DNA from: Pseudomonadota bacterium
GTDB lineage: Bacteria; Pseudomonadota; Alphaproteobacteria; Caulobacterales; Caulobacteraceae
Reading direction: 5' to 3'
Length of the DNA: 5,969 nt
NCBI GenBank assembly: GCA_023436945.1
Contig: JAEZHG010000232.1
Coordinates: forward strand, 1-5,969
Shown: positions 1-5,893 of the stretch, in pieces
Layout: every line of letters begins with the position of its first letter
Numbering within the stretch: position 1 is the first letter of the stretch
Position numbers and translations under genes: made by a program
Notes under the pieces: generated by a model
Seen by the model: only the letters and a program-made list of their open reading frames with translations
Database searches by the model: none
Told to the model about the DNA's origin: nothing

Positions 1-515
1 ATGGTAAAAACCGCCCCGCCCTCCGCAGAAAAAAACGCGAAGGTGCCGCCGCTGTAGAATTCGCGCTAGTCGGTCTGCCTTTTTTCATGCTCATTCTGGC
101 CATATTCGAAGTGGCCCTGATGCTGTCCGTGAACTCAATGCTGGACAATGCCGTGGTCAGCAGCGCCCGACTGGTGCGTACAGGCCAAGTCGGTAACCAG
201 ATGACACAGCAAGAGTTCGTTGACGAGGTCTGCAGTCGCATGGTTCTGATTACGACGAACTGCAAGGATCGTCTCTCAGTTGATGTAAGGCCTGTGGCGT
301 CCTTCACTCCGATCGCACCGCCCGCCATCATCAACGGCGAGTTCGATGACAGCGAACTGGGCTTCAACCCCGGTGCCTCGCGCAGCCTGATGCTTGTGCG
401 CGTCTGGTATCAGTACCCGATCGTTAGCCCATTTATGCAGCAGGCCATGTCAAAGTTGGCCAATGGCACCTACCTGATGCACTCGACCTCGGCCTTCAGA
501 AACGAGCCTTACTGA
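1..515 (+). CDS. TadE-like pilus assembly pseudopilin, 5' end outside window
   Basis: The reading frame is open from base 3 with no start codon before the ATG at 87. That ATG lies inside the hydrophobic helix, so the true start is upstream of the window; 170 residues are visible. Visible residues 8-13 are basic/polar (RRKKRE), followed by G14 and AAAVEF with Glu at +5 after the glycine. This is the prepilin-peptidase site typical of TadE/TadF pseudopilins, and a hydrophobic helix of about 20 residues follows. Proteins of this family are processed by a TadV/CpaA-type peptidase and work at the inner membrane/periplasm in assembly of Flp-type pili. Two cysteines (visible residues 77 and 87, ten apart) could form a disulfide in the periplasmic part. 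Its TGA shares one base with the ATG of the next gene, a second TadE-like protein, which supports a tad operon. The ATG at base 1 is in another frame and stops at 57, so it is not the start. Family assignment is firm; the exact paralogue (TadE, TadF or Caulobacter CpaJ/K/L type) is not settled. Confidence 0.85.
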   Translation, partial: GKNRPALRRKKREGAAAVEFALVGLPFFMLILAIFEVALMLSVNSMLDNAVVSSARLVRTGQVGNQMTQQEFVDEVCSRMVLITTNCKDRLSVDVRPVASFTPIAPPAIINGEFDDSELGFNPGASRSLMLVRVWYQYPIVSPFMQQAMSKLANGTYLMHSTSAFRNEPY

Positions 516-1105
516 TGCTCAGAAGACTTGCCTATTTCCCGCGCCTGATGGTCCGTCGGTTCAAGCAAAACACCGACGGCGCAGCTGCGCTCGAGTTTGC
601 ACTGCTTCTGCCTGTACTGCTGTTCCTGTATCTGGCCGTTGTGGAAATCTGCATGGCCTTCATGGTGAAGCGCCGCGTCAGCCACGCGACGTCCCAGATT
701 GCCGATATCGTCGCCCAAGGCGATATCGTGAACAAGAGCACGCTGAACGGCTATTTCGACGTCGCCAATATGATCATGACGCCCTTCTCCGGTACGCCGT
801 TGACGGTGCGCGTCAGCAGCATCGGCAAGAATTCGCAGGGGCAGGTTATTGTGCAATGGAGCCATGCCCGTGGCATGTCGCCCCTGACCAAGAACTCCCA
901 GGTTCCTGCGGCCAGCGTGCCCGCCGGCCTGCTGAACAACAACACCGACACCTATATTCTGGCCGAGAGCGTCTATGCGTATGACTCGCCCTATGACATT
1001 ACGGTGCCGGGGTTCAGCGATCTGCTCAGCGGCATCACGACCTTCCGCCGCGAGTTCTATCTGCGACCGCGTGAAATCTCGGCCATCACCTGCTCTGACT
1101 GCTGA
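515..1105 (+). CDS. TadE-like pilus assembly pseudopilin
   Basis: This is a 196-residue protein with a basic 22-residue leader (arginines at 3, 4, 10, 14 and 15), then G22 and AAALEF with Glu27 at +5. The hydrophobic segment at about 28-46 starts with ALLLPVLLFL. This is the class III-like prepilin signal of the TadE family (PF07811). Cleavage after Gly22 would leave about 174 residues with a single N-terminal membrane helix and a periplasmic domain. The protein ends in CSDC (Cys193 and Cys196), a likely disulfide or structural cysteine pair. The start ATG uses the last base of the upstream stop codon (TGATG). No good Shine-Dalgarno sequence is visible, so translation probably depends on coupling. 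Met12 is a possible later start but also lacks a ribosome site and would shorten the basic leader. It is probably a minor pseudopilin partner of the upstream protein in the Flp/Tad pilus machine. It is the last gene of this plus-strand run, 3 bp from the stop of convergent pabB. Confidence 0.88.
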   Translation: MLRRLAYFPRLMVRRFKQNTDGAAALEFALLLPVLLFLYLAVVEICMAFMVKRRVSHATSQIADIVAQGDIVNKSTLNGYFDVANMIMTPFSGTPLTVRVSSIGKNSQGQVIVQWSHARGMSPLTKNSQVPAASVPAGLLNNNTDTYILAESVYAYDSPYDITVPGFSDLLSGITTFRREFYLRPREISAITCSDC

Positions 1106-1108
1106 GGC

Positions 1109-2425
1109 TTAAAGCCCGCCAAGCGCCTGTTTTAGCGCCGATATCTTGGCAGCGGTTTCATGCAGTTCGTCTTGGGGATTGCTGCCTGCGGTAATGCCCG
1201 CTCCGGCCAGTGTGCGCCAATGCCACTGGCCGTTTTCGTGGGTGAAGCTGGCCGTGCGGATCAATACCGACGCATCCAGAGACCTCGCCGCCCTCAGCCC
1301 CACCCCGAACAACGCCCCGCACCAGATTCCACGTGGTGCCTCATGGGCGGCAATGACCTTCATGGCCTGATGCTTGGGCGCGCCCGTGATCGATCCGGGT
1401 GGAAAGGTGGCCTGCATGACATCGGCCAGCCCCAGCCCCTCTGACAGACGACCGGATACAACCGAGGTCAGATGGTGAACCGTCGGGAAGGTCTCGACCT
1501 CGAACAAGCGGTCCACCTTCACGCTACCGACCTCGCAGACCCGCGCCAGATCGTTGCGCATCAGGTCCACGATCATCAGGTTCTCGGCGCGGTCCTTCAG
1601 ACTTTCCGCCAGTTCTTGTCGGTGGGCACGATCCTGTTCGGGCGTGACGCCACGCGGGCGGGTACCTTTGATCGGGCGGGTCTCAAGCCTGCGGCTTTCG
1701 GGGGCAAAGGTCAGGAACAACTCGGGAGAGTTGGAAACAACCGCCCGACCGTTCAGCGCCCAATAGGCCCCATAGGCCGCACCATTATGGGCCGATAACC
1801 GCAACAGGACCTCGAAGGGATCACGCCCATCAGTCAGGGTGCCAGACCATGCACGCGCGATATTGGCCTGAAACAGTTCGCCCTGACCGATGCGGTCAAT
1901 CACATCGGCGACGGCGTCCACATAGGCCTGCTCGTCGCGCTCGGCTTGGAAATCTTTGGAAGGGGCGCTGGGTGACACCTGTGGTGCGACGGCGGATTGC
2001 CACCAGCCCTCGGCGATGCTGGCGGCGTTGGCGGCGTGAGTGCTGTCCTCGCCATAGCCATAGGCCGCGACGGTTTGGGTCACGTGATCAAACACCAGCA
2101 GTGAACGGTATCGGGCCAGCATCAGATCGGGCCAGACCTCGCCACGCTCGCCCGTCGCCGCACGCGCTCCGGCATCGTAGGAGGCCAAGCCAATAACAGG
2201 AGCCGCCTGCCATTCGGCTTGCGCTAGAGGCGCGAACTGGCCGTTGTCCGCTCTGCCATGCCACGTCAGGTCAGGCTCGCACGCCACATAGGACCAGCAG
2301 CCACCGTGCGCATGGGGATCTGCCCCACCGGCCACCATGGCCAGCAGCCCCTCACGCCCTTGTAACCCCGAAGCTACCGACAGTGGATCACGCCACGTCA
2401 GAACGATCTCATGCCTTGGCATCAT
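1109..2425 (-). CDS. pabB: Aminodeoxychorismate synthase component I (PabB)
   Basis: The enzyme converts chorismate plus amido nitrogen from a PabA-type glutaminase to 4-amino-4-deoxychorismate, the precursor of p-aminobenzoate and folate, in the cytoplasm. With the start at 2425 it has 438 residues (E. coli PabB has 453). Chorismate-binding-domain motifs are in order: ELFQANIAR at 183-191, SPELFL at 233-238, PIKGT at 251-255, VDLMRND at about 286-292, the VHHLTS histidines at 317-318, GSITGAPK at 344-351 and GAGI at 408-411. The lysine in PIKGT (Lys253) separates PabB from anthranilate synthase TrpE, which has alanine there. The frame stays open upstream to an ATG at 2533, but those extra 36 residues lie inside the phosphatase gene and resemble nothing in the family. 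ATGs at 2425 and 2422 are both plausible; 2425 overlaps the phosphatase stop by one base (TGATGATG). A weak AAAGG lies 11 nt upstream, so coupled translation is likely. No pabA or pabC is in the window. Confidence 0.93.
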   Translation of the reverse strand: MMPRHEIVLTWRDPLSVASGLQGREGLLAMVAGGADPHAHGGCWSYVACEPDLTWHGRADNGQFAPLAQAEWQAAPVIGLASYDAGARAATGERGEVWPDLMLARYRSLLVFDHVTQTVAAYGYGEDSTHAANAASIAEGWWQSAVAPQVSPSAPSKDFQAERDEQAYVDAVADVIDRIGQGELFQANIARAWSGTLTDGRDPFEVLLRLSAHNGAAYGAYWALNGRAVVSNSPELFLTFAPESRRLETRPIKGTRPRGVTPEQDRAHRQELAESLKDRAENLMIVDLMRNDLARVCEVGSVKVDRLFEVETFPTVHHLTSVVSGRLSEGLGLADVMQATFPPGSITGAPKHQAMKVIAAHEAPRGIWCGALFGVGLRAARSLDASVLIRTASFTHENGQWHWRTLAGAGITAGSNPQDELHETAAKISALKQALGGL

Positions 2426-3201
2426 CAGGCCGTCAGCCTTTGGCGGATCGCGAGCGTCATGACCGCATCGACGCCCAGCACCTGCTCCATATAGGCCGTA
2501 ACACTGCCGTGGCTTTGGGCCATCGCCTGCCACGCGCCGTTTAGAAAGTCAGGCTCCACTCCGAAGAAGGCCACCACGGCATCATTCGACGCCCGCTTTC
2601 CGGTTCGGCGATAGAGCCACTCGGCGAACTTGTCGGCTCGCTCTTCCAGCCGGACCGCGCTGTTGGTGGCCAGATAGTCCGCCAGTAGATCATCACCGGA
2701 AACGCCCAGCACCTTGTGCGTCAGGGCGGCCAGCAACCCCGTGCGGTCCTTGCCCGCCGCACAGTGGATCAGCGACGCGCCCTGCCCCTCGGCCAGCGCT
2801 TTGAAATGGGCTTTGAACAGTACGATGTGCGCCGGCTCATAGGGCATTCGCGCATAGGTGCCCGCCATGTATCTGCGTCCGGAATCCGGTGTTAGATCCT
2901 CTTCCATCAGGAAGCGGATGTGCGGTGCTACGCCCTCTCCACCCAGATCGCTGGTGATCATCCGACCATCCCAACCCTGTGGCAGGCGCGACGGATCCTT
3001 CTCGCGCTCGCTCGAACGGCGAAGGTCCACGATAGTGGATAGGTTCAGCTGCGCGACCGCATTCAAATCCTGTTCGCTGGCGCGTGAATGCTGCGCCGAG
3101 CGGTAGAGCAGGCCACGCGCTACAGGGCCATCTGCCCCGTCGTAACCGCCATAGTCACGAAAGTTCTCGATGCTCTCAAACGAAAGAAGACGGTCGCTCA
3201 T
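2425..3201 (-). CDS. Tyrosine-phosphatase-like protein (Y_phosphatase3/DSP type)
   Basis: This 258-residue protein has the cysteine-phosphatase loop HCAAGKDRTG at 146-155: His146, catalytic Cys147 and Arg153 fit HCxxGKxR. The N-terminal ENFRDYGGY (12-20) and the IVDLRRSSERE segment (57-67) are hallmarks of the bacterial tyrosine/serine phosphatase family PF13350. Members of that family remove phosphate from protein tyrosine or serine or, in some cases, from phosphoinositides or other small phosphoesters; the substrate here is unknown. No signal peptide or membrane segment is visible, so it is probably cytoplasmic. The start at 3201 has a good ribosome site, GGAAG at 3212-3208, with 6 nt spacing. 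Its stop codon overlaps the pabB start by one base, and it follows the winged-helix gene by 37 nt, so it probably belongs to one four-gene transcript. All catalytic-loop residues are present, so it should be active. Confidence 0.9.
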   Translation of the reverse strand: MSDRLLSFESIENFRDYGGYDGADGPVARGLLYRSAQHSRASEQDLNAVAQLNLSTIVDLRRSSEREKDPSRLPQGWDGRMITSDLGGEGVAPHIRFLMEEDLTPDSGRRYMAGTYARMPYEPAHIVLFKAHFKALAEGQGASLIHCAAGKDRTGLLAALTHKVLGVSGDDLLADYLATNSAVRLEERADKFAEWLYRRTGKRASNDAVVAFFGVEPDFLNGAWQAMAQSHGSVTAYMEQVLGVDAVMTLAIRQRLTA

Positions 3202-3233
3202 GACCGTCTTCCATAACCCGATTGCTCGGGCAT
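3198..3233 (-). other. Possible 11-codon leader ORF before the phosphatase gene
   Basis: An ATG at 3233 opens an 11-codon frame (MPEQSGYGRRS) whose TGA overlaps the phosphatase start in an ATGA arrangement. The sequence AGGTGG lies just before it but leaves only one base of spacing to the ATG, too close for efficient initiation. The frame also contains the small hairpin at 3217-3230. A frame this short can arise by chance; it is listed only because it exactly bridges the gap between two genes. Confidence 0.15.
3217..3230 (-). other. Small GNRA-capped hairpin between regulator and phosphatase genes
   Basis: On the transcribed (minus) strand, CCCGA and TCGGG form a perfect 5-bp stem around the loop GCAA, a stable GNRA tetraloop. 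No T run follows, so it is not a standard terminator. It sits 4 nt before the GGAAG ribosome site of the phosphatase and might influence mRNA stability or initiation. The function is unproven. Confidence 0.3.
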
Positions 3234-3238
3234 TCCAC

Positions 3239-3553
3239 CTATCGATGAGCGACGAGACGCGAAATCTGGTCGAGATAGGCCACGAATGCCTCCCGCCCCG
3301 CAGCCGTCAGCGCCGCCTTCGTCAGGGGTTTGCGGCCCTGAAATGACTTCGCGACCGAAACAAACCCTGCCTCCTCCAGCTTACGGAGGTGGACGGACAG
3401 ATTACCATCCGTCGTTTGCAGGCGGGTCTTCAGCTCACTGAACTCTGCGGCTTCCACTCCTGACAGATAGGCCATGATACCCAGCCTGACCCGTCCATGG
3501 ATGACCTCGTCGATCTCGTGGATGTCGAAGGCCTCATTATCTGCTGCGCCCAT
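3239..3553 (-). CDS. Small winged-helix transcriptional regulator (HTH_34-like)
   Basis: This 104-residue protein is almost entirely one winged-helix DNA-binding domain. The segment IDEVIHGRVRLGIMAYL (14-30) forms the first helix. EFSELKTRLQ (37-46) and TDGNLSVHLRKLEEAGF (48-64) form the helix-turn-helix with its recognition helix. The wing carries GRKP at 73-76 and is followed by LTAAGREAFVAYL (82-94). This pattern fits the PF13601 family, related to ArsR/MarR regulators. There is no cysteine, so ArsR-type thiol metal sensing is unlikely, and no separate ligand domain is present. The ATG lies 1 nt after the stop of the membrane protein gene (TGATATG), with AAAGG 11 nt upstream, which suggests coupled translation. 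The palindrome over the -35 element upstream of the operon is a natural candidate for its binding site, implying autoregulation. What signal it senses cannot be told. Confidence 0.85.
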   Translation of the reverse strand: MGAADNEAFDIHEIDEVIHGRVRLGIMAYLSGVEAAEFSELKTRLQTTDGNLSVHLRKLEEAGFVSVAKSFQGRKPLTKAALTAAGREAFVAYLDQISRLVAHR

Positions 3554-3554
3554 A

Positions 3555-4178
3555 TCAGGCGCGGCCTTTGCTCTGGTTCATCAGGTATAGCCCCGGCACA
3601 AGCGCCACAGCCACCAGCATCACCAGATAGACGCCAAACACCATATGTGTGTTGGCAAACCACGCCAGAGCCACTGCGCCCCCATAGGACAGCAGACCGA
3701 CACCGACCATCCAGCGCCGATCCACGATCAGCCCGCCAATCAGCCATGCCGAACCATAGGCGATCATCACCAGTGTCGGCATCAGCGCCATGGGAGCCCA
3801 GTTACCAGTGCTGAAGCCATAGGCCATCAGGCTGAGCCACGCGGCGAAGATGCTATAGCCACAGGCCGACCAGGCCGCGCCAATAGTGCGGTTGCGGATA
3901 GTGTCCACACCGCTGCGGGCATCGGACTTCCTCGTGATCATGATCACCGCTGCGGCAAAGATGACGCCGGTGGCGACCCACATACCGATTATGGCTACCG
4001 GAGCGAGGGTCAGCATTCCCGCCACGATTGCCCATTGGACGAGGCTGGGCAGACCAAAAATAATCGCTGCTGCCACCAGAACAGGTCCAACCAGAACGGG
4101 CGCATCACGCCCTTCGGCTGCAAGCTGCTTCAGATAGGCGATGTCACTTTGAACTGTATCAACCTGATCGCTGGTCAT
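3555..4178 (-). CDS. Six-helix membrane protein of unknown function
   Basis: The 207-residue protein has a polar, partly helical N-terminus (1-26, with SDIAYLKQLAAEGRDAP) and then about six hydrophobic segments, near 28-52, 58-82, 100-121, 130-151, 156-174 and 177-200. Basic residues at 83-98 (TRKSDARS to RNR) and the RR at 154-155 mark likely cytoplasmic loops. No catalytic motif, transporter signature or signal peptide is recognisable. The start at 4178 is well supported: AGGGAGGT lies at 4190-4183, 4 nt before the ATG, one of the strongest ribosome sites in the window. A promoter sits just upstream and the winged-helix regulator follows after 1 nt. That pairing suggests the membrane protein is either the regulator's target or its signal partner. 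I do not assign a function. Confidence 0.85.
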   Translation of the reverse strand: MTSDQVDTVQSDIAYLKQLAAEGRDAPVLVGPVLVAAAIIFGLPSLVQWAIVAGMLTLAPVAIIGMWVATGVIFAAAVIMITRKSDARSGVDTIRNRTIGAAWSACGYSIFAAWLSLMAYGFSTGNWAPMALMPTLVMIAYGSAWLIGGLIVDRRWMVGVGLLSYGGAVALAWFANTHMVFGVYLVMLVAVALVPGLYLMNQSKGRA

Positions 4179-4203
4179 GTGGACCTCCCTTTGTGTTGAT
4201 ACT

Positions 4204-4232
4204 TTTATCGACCGCCCACTTTATGTTGTAAA
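4204..4232 (-). promoter_or_regulatory. Promoter of the membrane protein-regulator-phosphatase-pabB operon
   Basis: On the minus strand, a -35-like TTTACA (4232-4227, five of six matches to TTGACA) is followed after exactly 17 nt by GATAAA (4209-4204, four of six matches to TATAAT). Transcription would start near 4197, giving a leader of about 19 nt that contains the strong ribosome site. The palindrome at 4217-4235 covers the -35 element. The promoter is called by eye. Confidence 0.6.
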
Positions 4233-4235
4233 GTG
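4217..4235. promoter_or_regulatory. Perfect inverted repeat, likely operator
   Basis: The arms CACTTTA (4217-4223) and TAAAGTG (4229-4235) are a perfect 7-bp inverted repeat around the 5-nt spacer TGTTG. The size and symmetry suit a dimeric winged-helix protein, and the site overlaps the -35 element of the operon that encodes such a protein. Repression by the product of 3239-3553 is the simplest reading. No T run follows on either strand, so it is not a terminator. Confidence 0.6.
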
Positions 4236-4243
4236 CTTTTTAT

Positions 4244-4261
4244 AACGACGTTCATGTCGTT
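4244..4261. repeat. Second inverted repeat upstream of the promoter
   Basis: AACGAC (4244-4249) and GTCGTT (4256-4261) form a perfect 6-bp inverted repeat with a 6-nt spacer. It lies about 47-64 bp upstream of the predicted transcription start, a position usual for an activator site. Its sequence is unrelated to the repeat over the -35 element, so it would bind another factor. It could be chance. Confidence 0.3.
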
Positions 4262-4269
4262 GAAATGGC

Positions 4270-4302
4270 AAAGAAAAAGGCCGCCTCCTTTCGGAGACGG
4301 CC
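4270..4302 (-). terminator. Rho-independent terminator of amn
   Basis: On the minus strand, GGCCGTCTCC pairs with GGAGGCGGCC over 10 bp (one G-U pair) around a GAAA tetraloop, and the stem is followed directly by TTTTTCTTT (4278-4270). It begins 19 bp after the amn stop codon. This is a textbook intrinsic terminator and separates amn from the operon downstream on the same strand. Confidence 0.93.
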
Positions 4303-4321
4303 CGTTTTCAATGCCAACCAA

Positions 4322-5767
4322 TCAACGGAATGGCGGCTCGTCGAAGGCGCGCAACTTACGCGAGTGCATCGCTTCGCCCTCGGCACGCAGCAGGTCCACA
4401 GCCTGAATACCGATTTGAAGGTGCTCGGAAATCGCACCTTCATAGAAGCGGTTCGCCTGACCCGGCAGCTTGATCTCGCCGTGCAGCGGCTTATCGGAAA
4501 CGCACAGCAGGGTGCCGTAGGGCACGCGGAATCGATAGCCCTGAGCCGCGATGGTGGCGCTTTCCATATCGATGGCAACGGCGCGGCTCTGGTTAAAGCG
4601 CAGCGCCGACTTGGAGTAGCGCAGCTCCCAGTTACGGTCGTCGGTCGTCACAACAGTGCCGGTACGCAGACGACGCTTCACTTCCTCGCCAGTCGCACCC
4701 GAAACCTGCTTGGTTGCGTCATAGAGGGCGCGTTGCACTTCTGCGATCGAGGGAACGGGGATGTCGGCTGGAAGCACAGCGTCCAGCACGTGGTCATCGC
4801 GCAGATAGGCGTGGGCCAGCACATAGTCGCCAATGGTCTGGCTACCGCGCAGGCCGCCACAGTGACCGATCATCATCCAGACGTGCGGGCGCATGACCGC
4901 AAGGTGGTCACAGATGGTCTTGGCGTTCGATGGACCGACACCGATGTTCACCAGCGTAATCCCCTGACCGTCAGCGCGGGTCAGGTGATAGGCCGGCATC
5001 TGATGCTTGCGCCATGCCGAGTCCATGACGGCGGCTTCGGCGTTCGGCGTATCCTTGGTGATCACCACGCCACCGGCGCAGGTCAGGGTCTCGTACGGGC
5101 TGTTAGGCTTCTTCAGTTCAGCAGCCGCCCAGCGAACGAACTCGTCCACATAGCGGTTGTAGTTGGTGAAGAGGATGAAGCTCTGAACAGCCTCGACCGG
5201 CGTGCCCGTATAGTGGCGCAGGCGGGCCAGCGAGAAATCGGTACGCAGGCCATCGAACTGCGACAGCGGGAAGTCTTCACCGAGATCGAACAGGCCGTCC
5301 GAGATCTCGTCACCGATGTGCGCCAGATCAGTCGTCGGGAACCAACGCGCGATCGATGCGGTCATGGTGCTGTCCAGCGCCACACCCGAACCATCCAGTA
5401 CGTACGGGAACGGGATTTCCTGATCCGACGGACCAACCTCGAAGGTCGCGCCATATTCGTCGGACAGAAGCGTCAATTGCTCGAGCAGATAGTTGCGGAA
5501 CAGGTCAGGACGCGTGACCGTCGTCGTATAGACGCCCGGGCGCGACAGACGGCCAAAGGCGCGCGTCTCGAGGTTCTGCGGCTTGTCGCCGAACCAGCTG
5601 ATCGTCAGTTTAGGGTAGGAGAAAAGTCCGTTTGCACGTGCTTCTGCATCGGCGCGCTCGCCGGTCTCCAGGAACGTCTTCACGGCCTGGCGCAGATTTG
5701 AAACGGATTGGTTATAGAGTGCGTCGAGGCGGTCAATTACCGCCTGGGGGGTCATCTTATCTGTCAT
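4322..5767 (-). CDS. amn: AMP nucleosidase
   Basis: The enzyme hydrolyses AMP to adenine and ribose 5-phosphate, acting in purine salvage and control of the adenylate pool in the cytoplasm. With the start at 5767 it has 481 residues (E. coli Amn has 484). The N-terminal half is the AMP-nucleosidase-specific domain (about 1-165). The C-terminal half is a purine-nucleoside-phosphorylase-type fold with GVGPSNAKT (276-284), GHCGGLR (301-307), the ribose-binding DMES (400-403) and CVSDKPLHGEIKLPGQ (422-437), in which Asp425 is the likely catalytic acid. This last motif is specific to Amn. The frame extends upstream to an ATG at 5812, but the ATG at 5767 has the ribosome site GAGGAAG immediately before it and matches the family length, so it is preferred. 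It has its own terminator downstream and a tRNA terminator upstream, so it is probably monocistronic. The E. coli enzyme is activated by ATP and inhibited by phosphate; whether this holds here is not visible. Confidence 0.95.
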   Translation of the reverse strand: MTDKMTPQAVIDRLDALYNQSVSNLRQAVKTFLETGERADAEARANGLFSYPKLTISWFGDKPQNLETRAFGRLSRPGVYTTTVTRPDLFRNYLLEQLTLLSDEYGATFEVGPSDQEIPFPYVLDGSGVALDSTMTASIARWFPTTDLAHIGDEISDGLFDLGEDFPLSQFDGLRTDFSLARLRHYTGTPVEAVQSFILFTNYNRYVDEFVRWAAAELKKPNSPYETLTCAGGVVITKDTPNAEAAVMDSAWRKHQMPAYHLTRADGQGITLVNIGVGPSNAKTICDHLAVMRPHVWMMIGHCGGLRGSQTIGDYVLAHAYLRDDHVLDAVLPADIPVPSIAEVQRALYDATKQVSGATGEEVKRRLRTGTVVTTDDRNWELRYSKSALRFNQSRAVAIDMESATIAAQGYRFRVPYGTLLCVSDKPLHGEIKLPGQANRFYEGAISEHLQIGIQAVDLLRAEGEAMHSRKLRAFDEPPFR

Positions 5768-5851
5768 GACTTCCTCTAGCGGAAATCCGTGACAAACGCG
5801 AGACCGTTCCAATCAACACCGGCAACAGTGGGTTTCGACACCCCGCACAGC
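5768..5851 (-). promoter_or_regulatory. Presumed amn promoter region and leader
   Basis: These 84 bp lie between the tRNA terminator and the amn start, so the amn promoter should be here. I can see the ribosome site GAGGAAG at about 5776-5770. A TTGATT is present that could be a -35, but no convincing -10 lies at the right distance. No clear operator is present. Confidence 0.35.
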
Positions 5852-5875
5852 AAAAAGCCCCGTGCATGCGGGGCT
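5852..5875 (-). terminator. Rho-independent terminator of tRNA-fMet
   Basis: On the minus strand, AGCCCCG (5875-5869) and CGGGGCT (5862-5856) form a 7-bp stem around a CATGCA loop, with TTTTT running through 5856-5852. It lies 18 bp beyond the tRNA CCA end. The plus strand has a weaker GTTTT after the same stem, so some bidirectional action is possible, but the tRNA transcript is the obvious user. Confidence 0.85.
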
Positions 5876-5893
5876 GTTTTGGTGTTTTGGATT

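Noticed and set aside
1..57. A short plus-strand frame beginning with ATG at base 1
   Set aside because: It stops after 18 codons and is out of frame with the TadE signature, which is open from base 3 back through the left edge.
1126..1139. GGCGCT repeated near the end of pabB as a possible terminator or binding site
   Set aside because: The two copies are in direct orientation, lie within codons for the PabB C-terminus, and form no stable stem or T run.
1146..2196. Several plus-strand frames of 70-115 codons opposite pabB
   Set aside because: All are antisense shadows of a well-supported enzyme gene, Arg/Pro-rich, with no motifs or ribosome sites.
2426..2533. A 36-residue N-terminal extension of PabB to the ATG at 2533
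   Set aside because: It lies wholly inside the phosphatase coding region, is a frame-shifted read of it, and resembles nothing in the PabB family. The ATG at 2425 fits family length and the coupled junction.
3497..4199. Plus-strand frames of 105 and 184 codons opposite the membrane protein gene
   Set aside because: The sense frame has six coherent hydrophobic helices, a strong ribosome site and a promoter; the antisense frames are His/Gln/Pro-rich with no domain.
4217..4235. The palindrome read as a transcription terminator of amn
   Set aside because: There is no T run directly after the stem on the minus strand, the stem is AT-rich, and a much better terminator already lies at 4270-4302.
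4265..5701. A 478-codon open frame on the plus strand covering nearly all of amn
   Set aside because: It is antisense to a clear full-length AMP nucleosidase, is rich in Arg/His/Gln/Val as mirror frames of GC-rich genes are, has no recognisable domain, and would start at the amn terminator with no ribosome site. Long antisense frames of this kind are common codon-bias shadows.
5768..5812. A 15-residue N-terminal extension of Amn to the ATG at 5812
   Set aside because: The ATG at 5767 has a well-placed GAGGAAG site and gives 481 residues, matching the E. coli enzyme; the upstream ATG has no comparable site.
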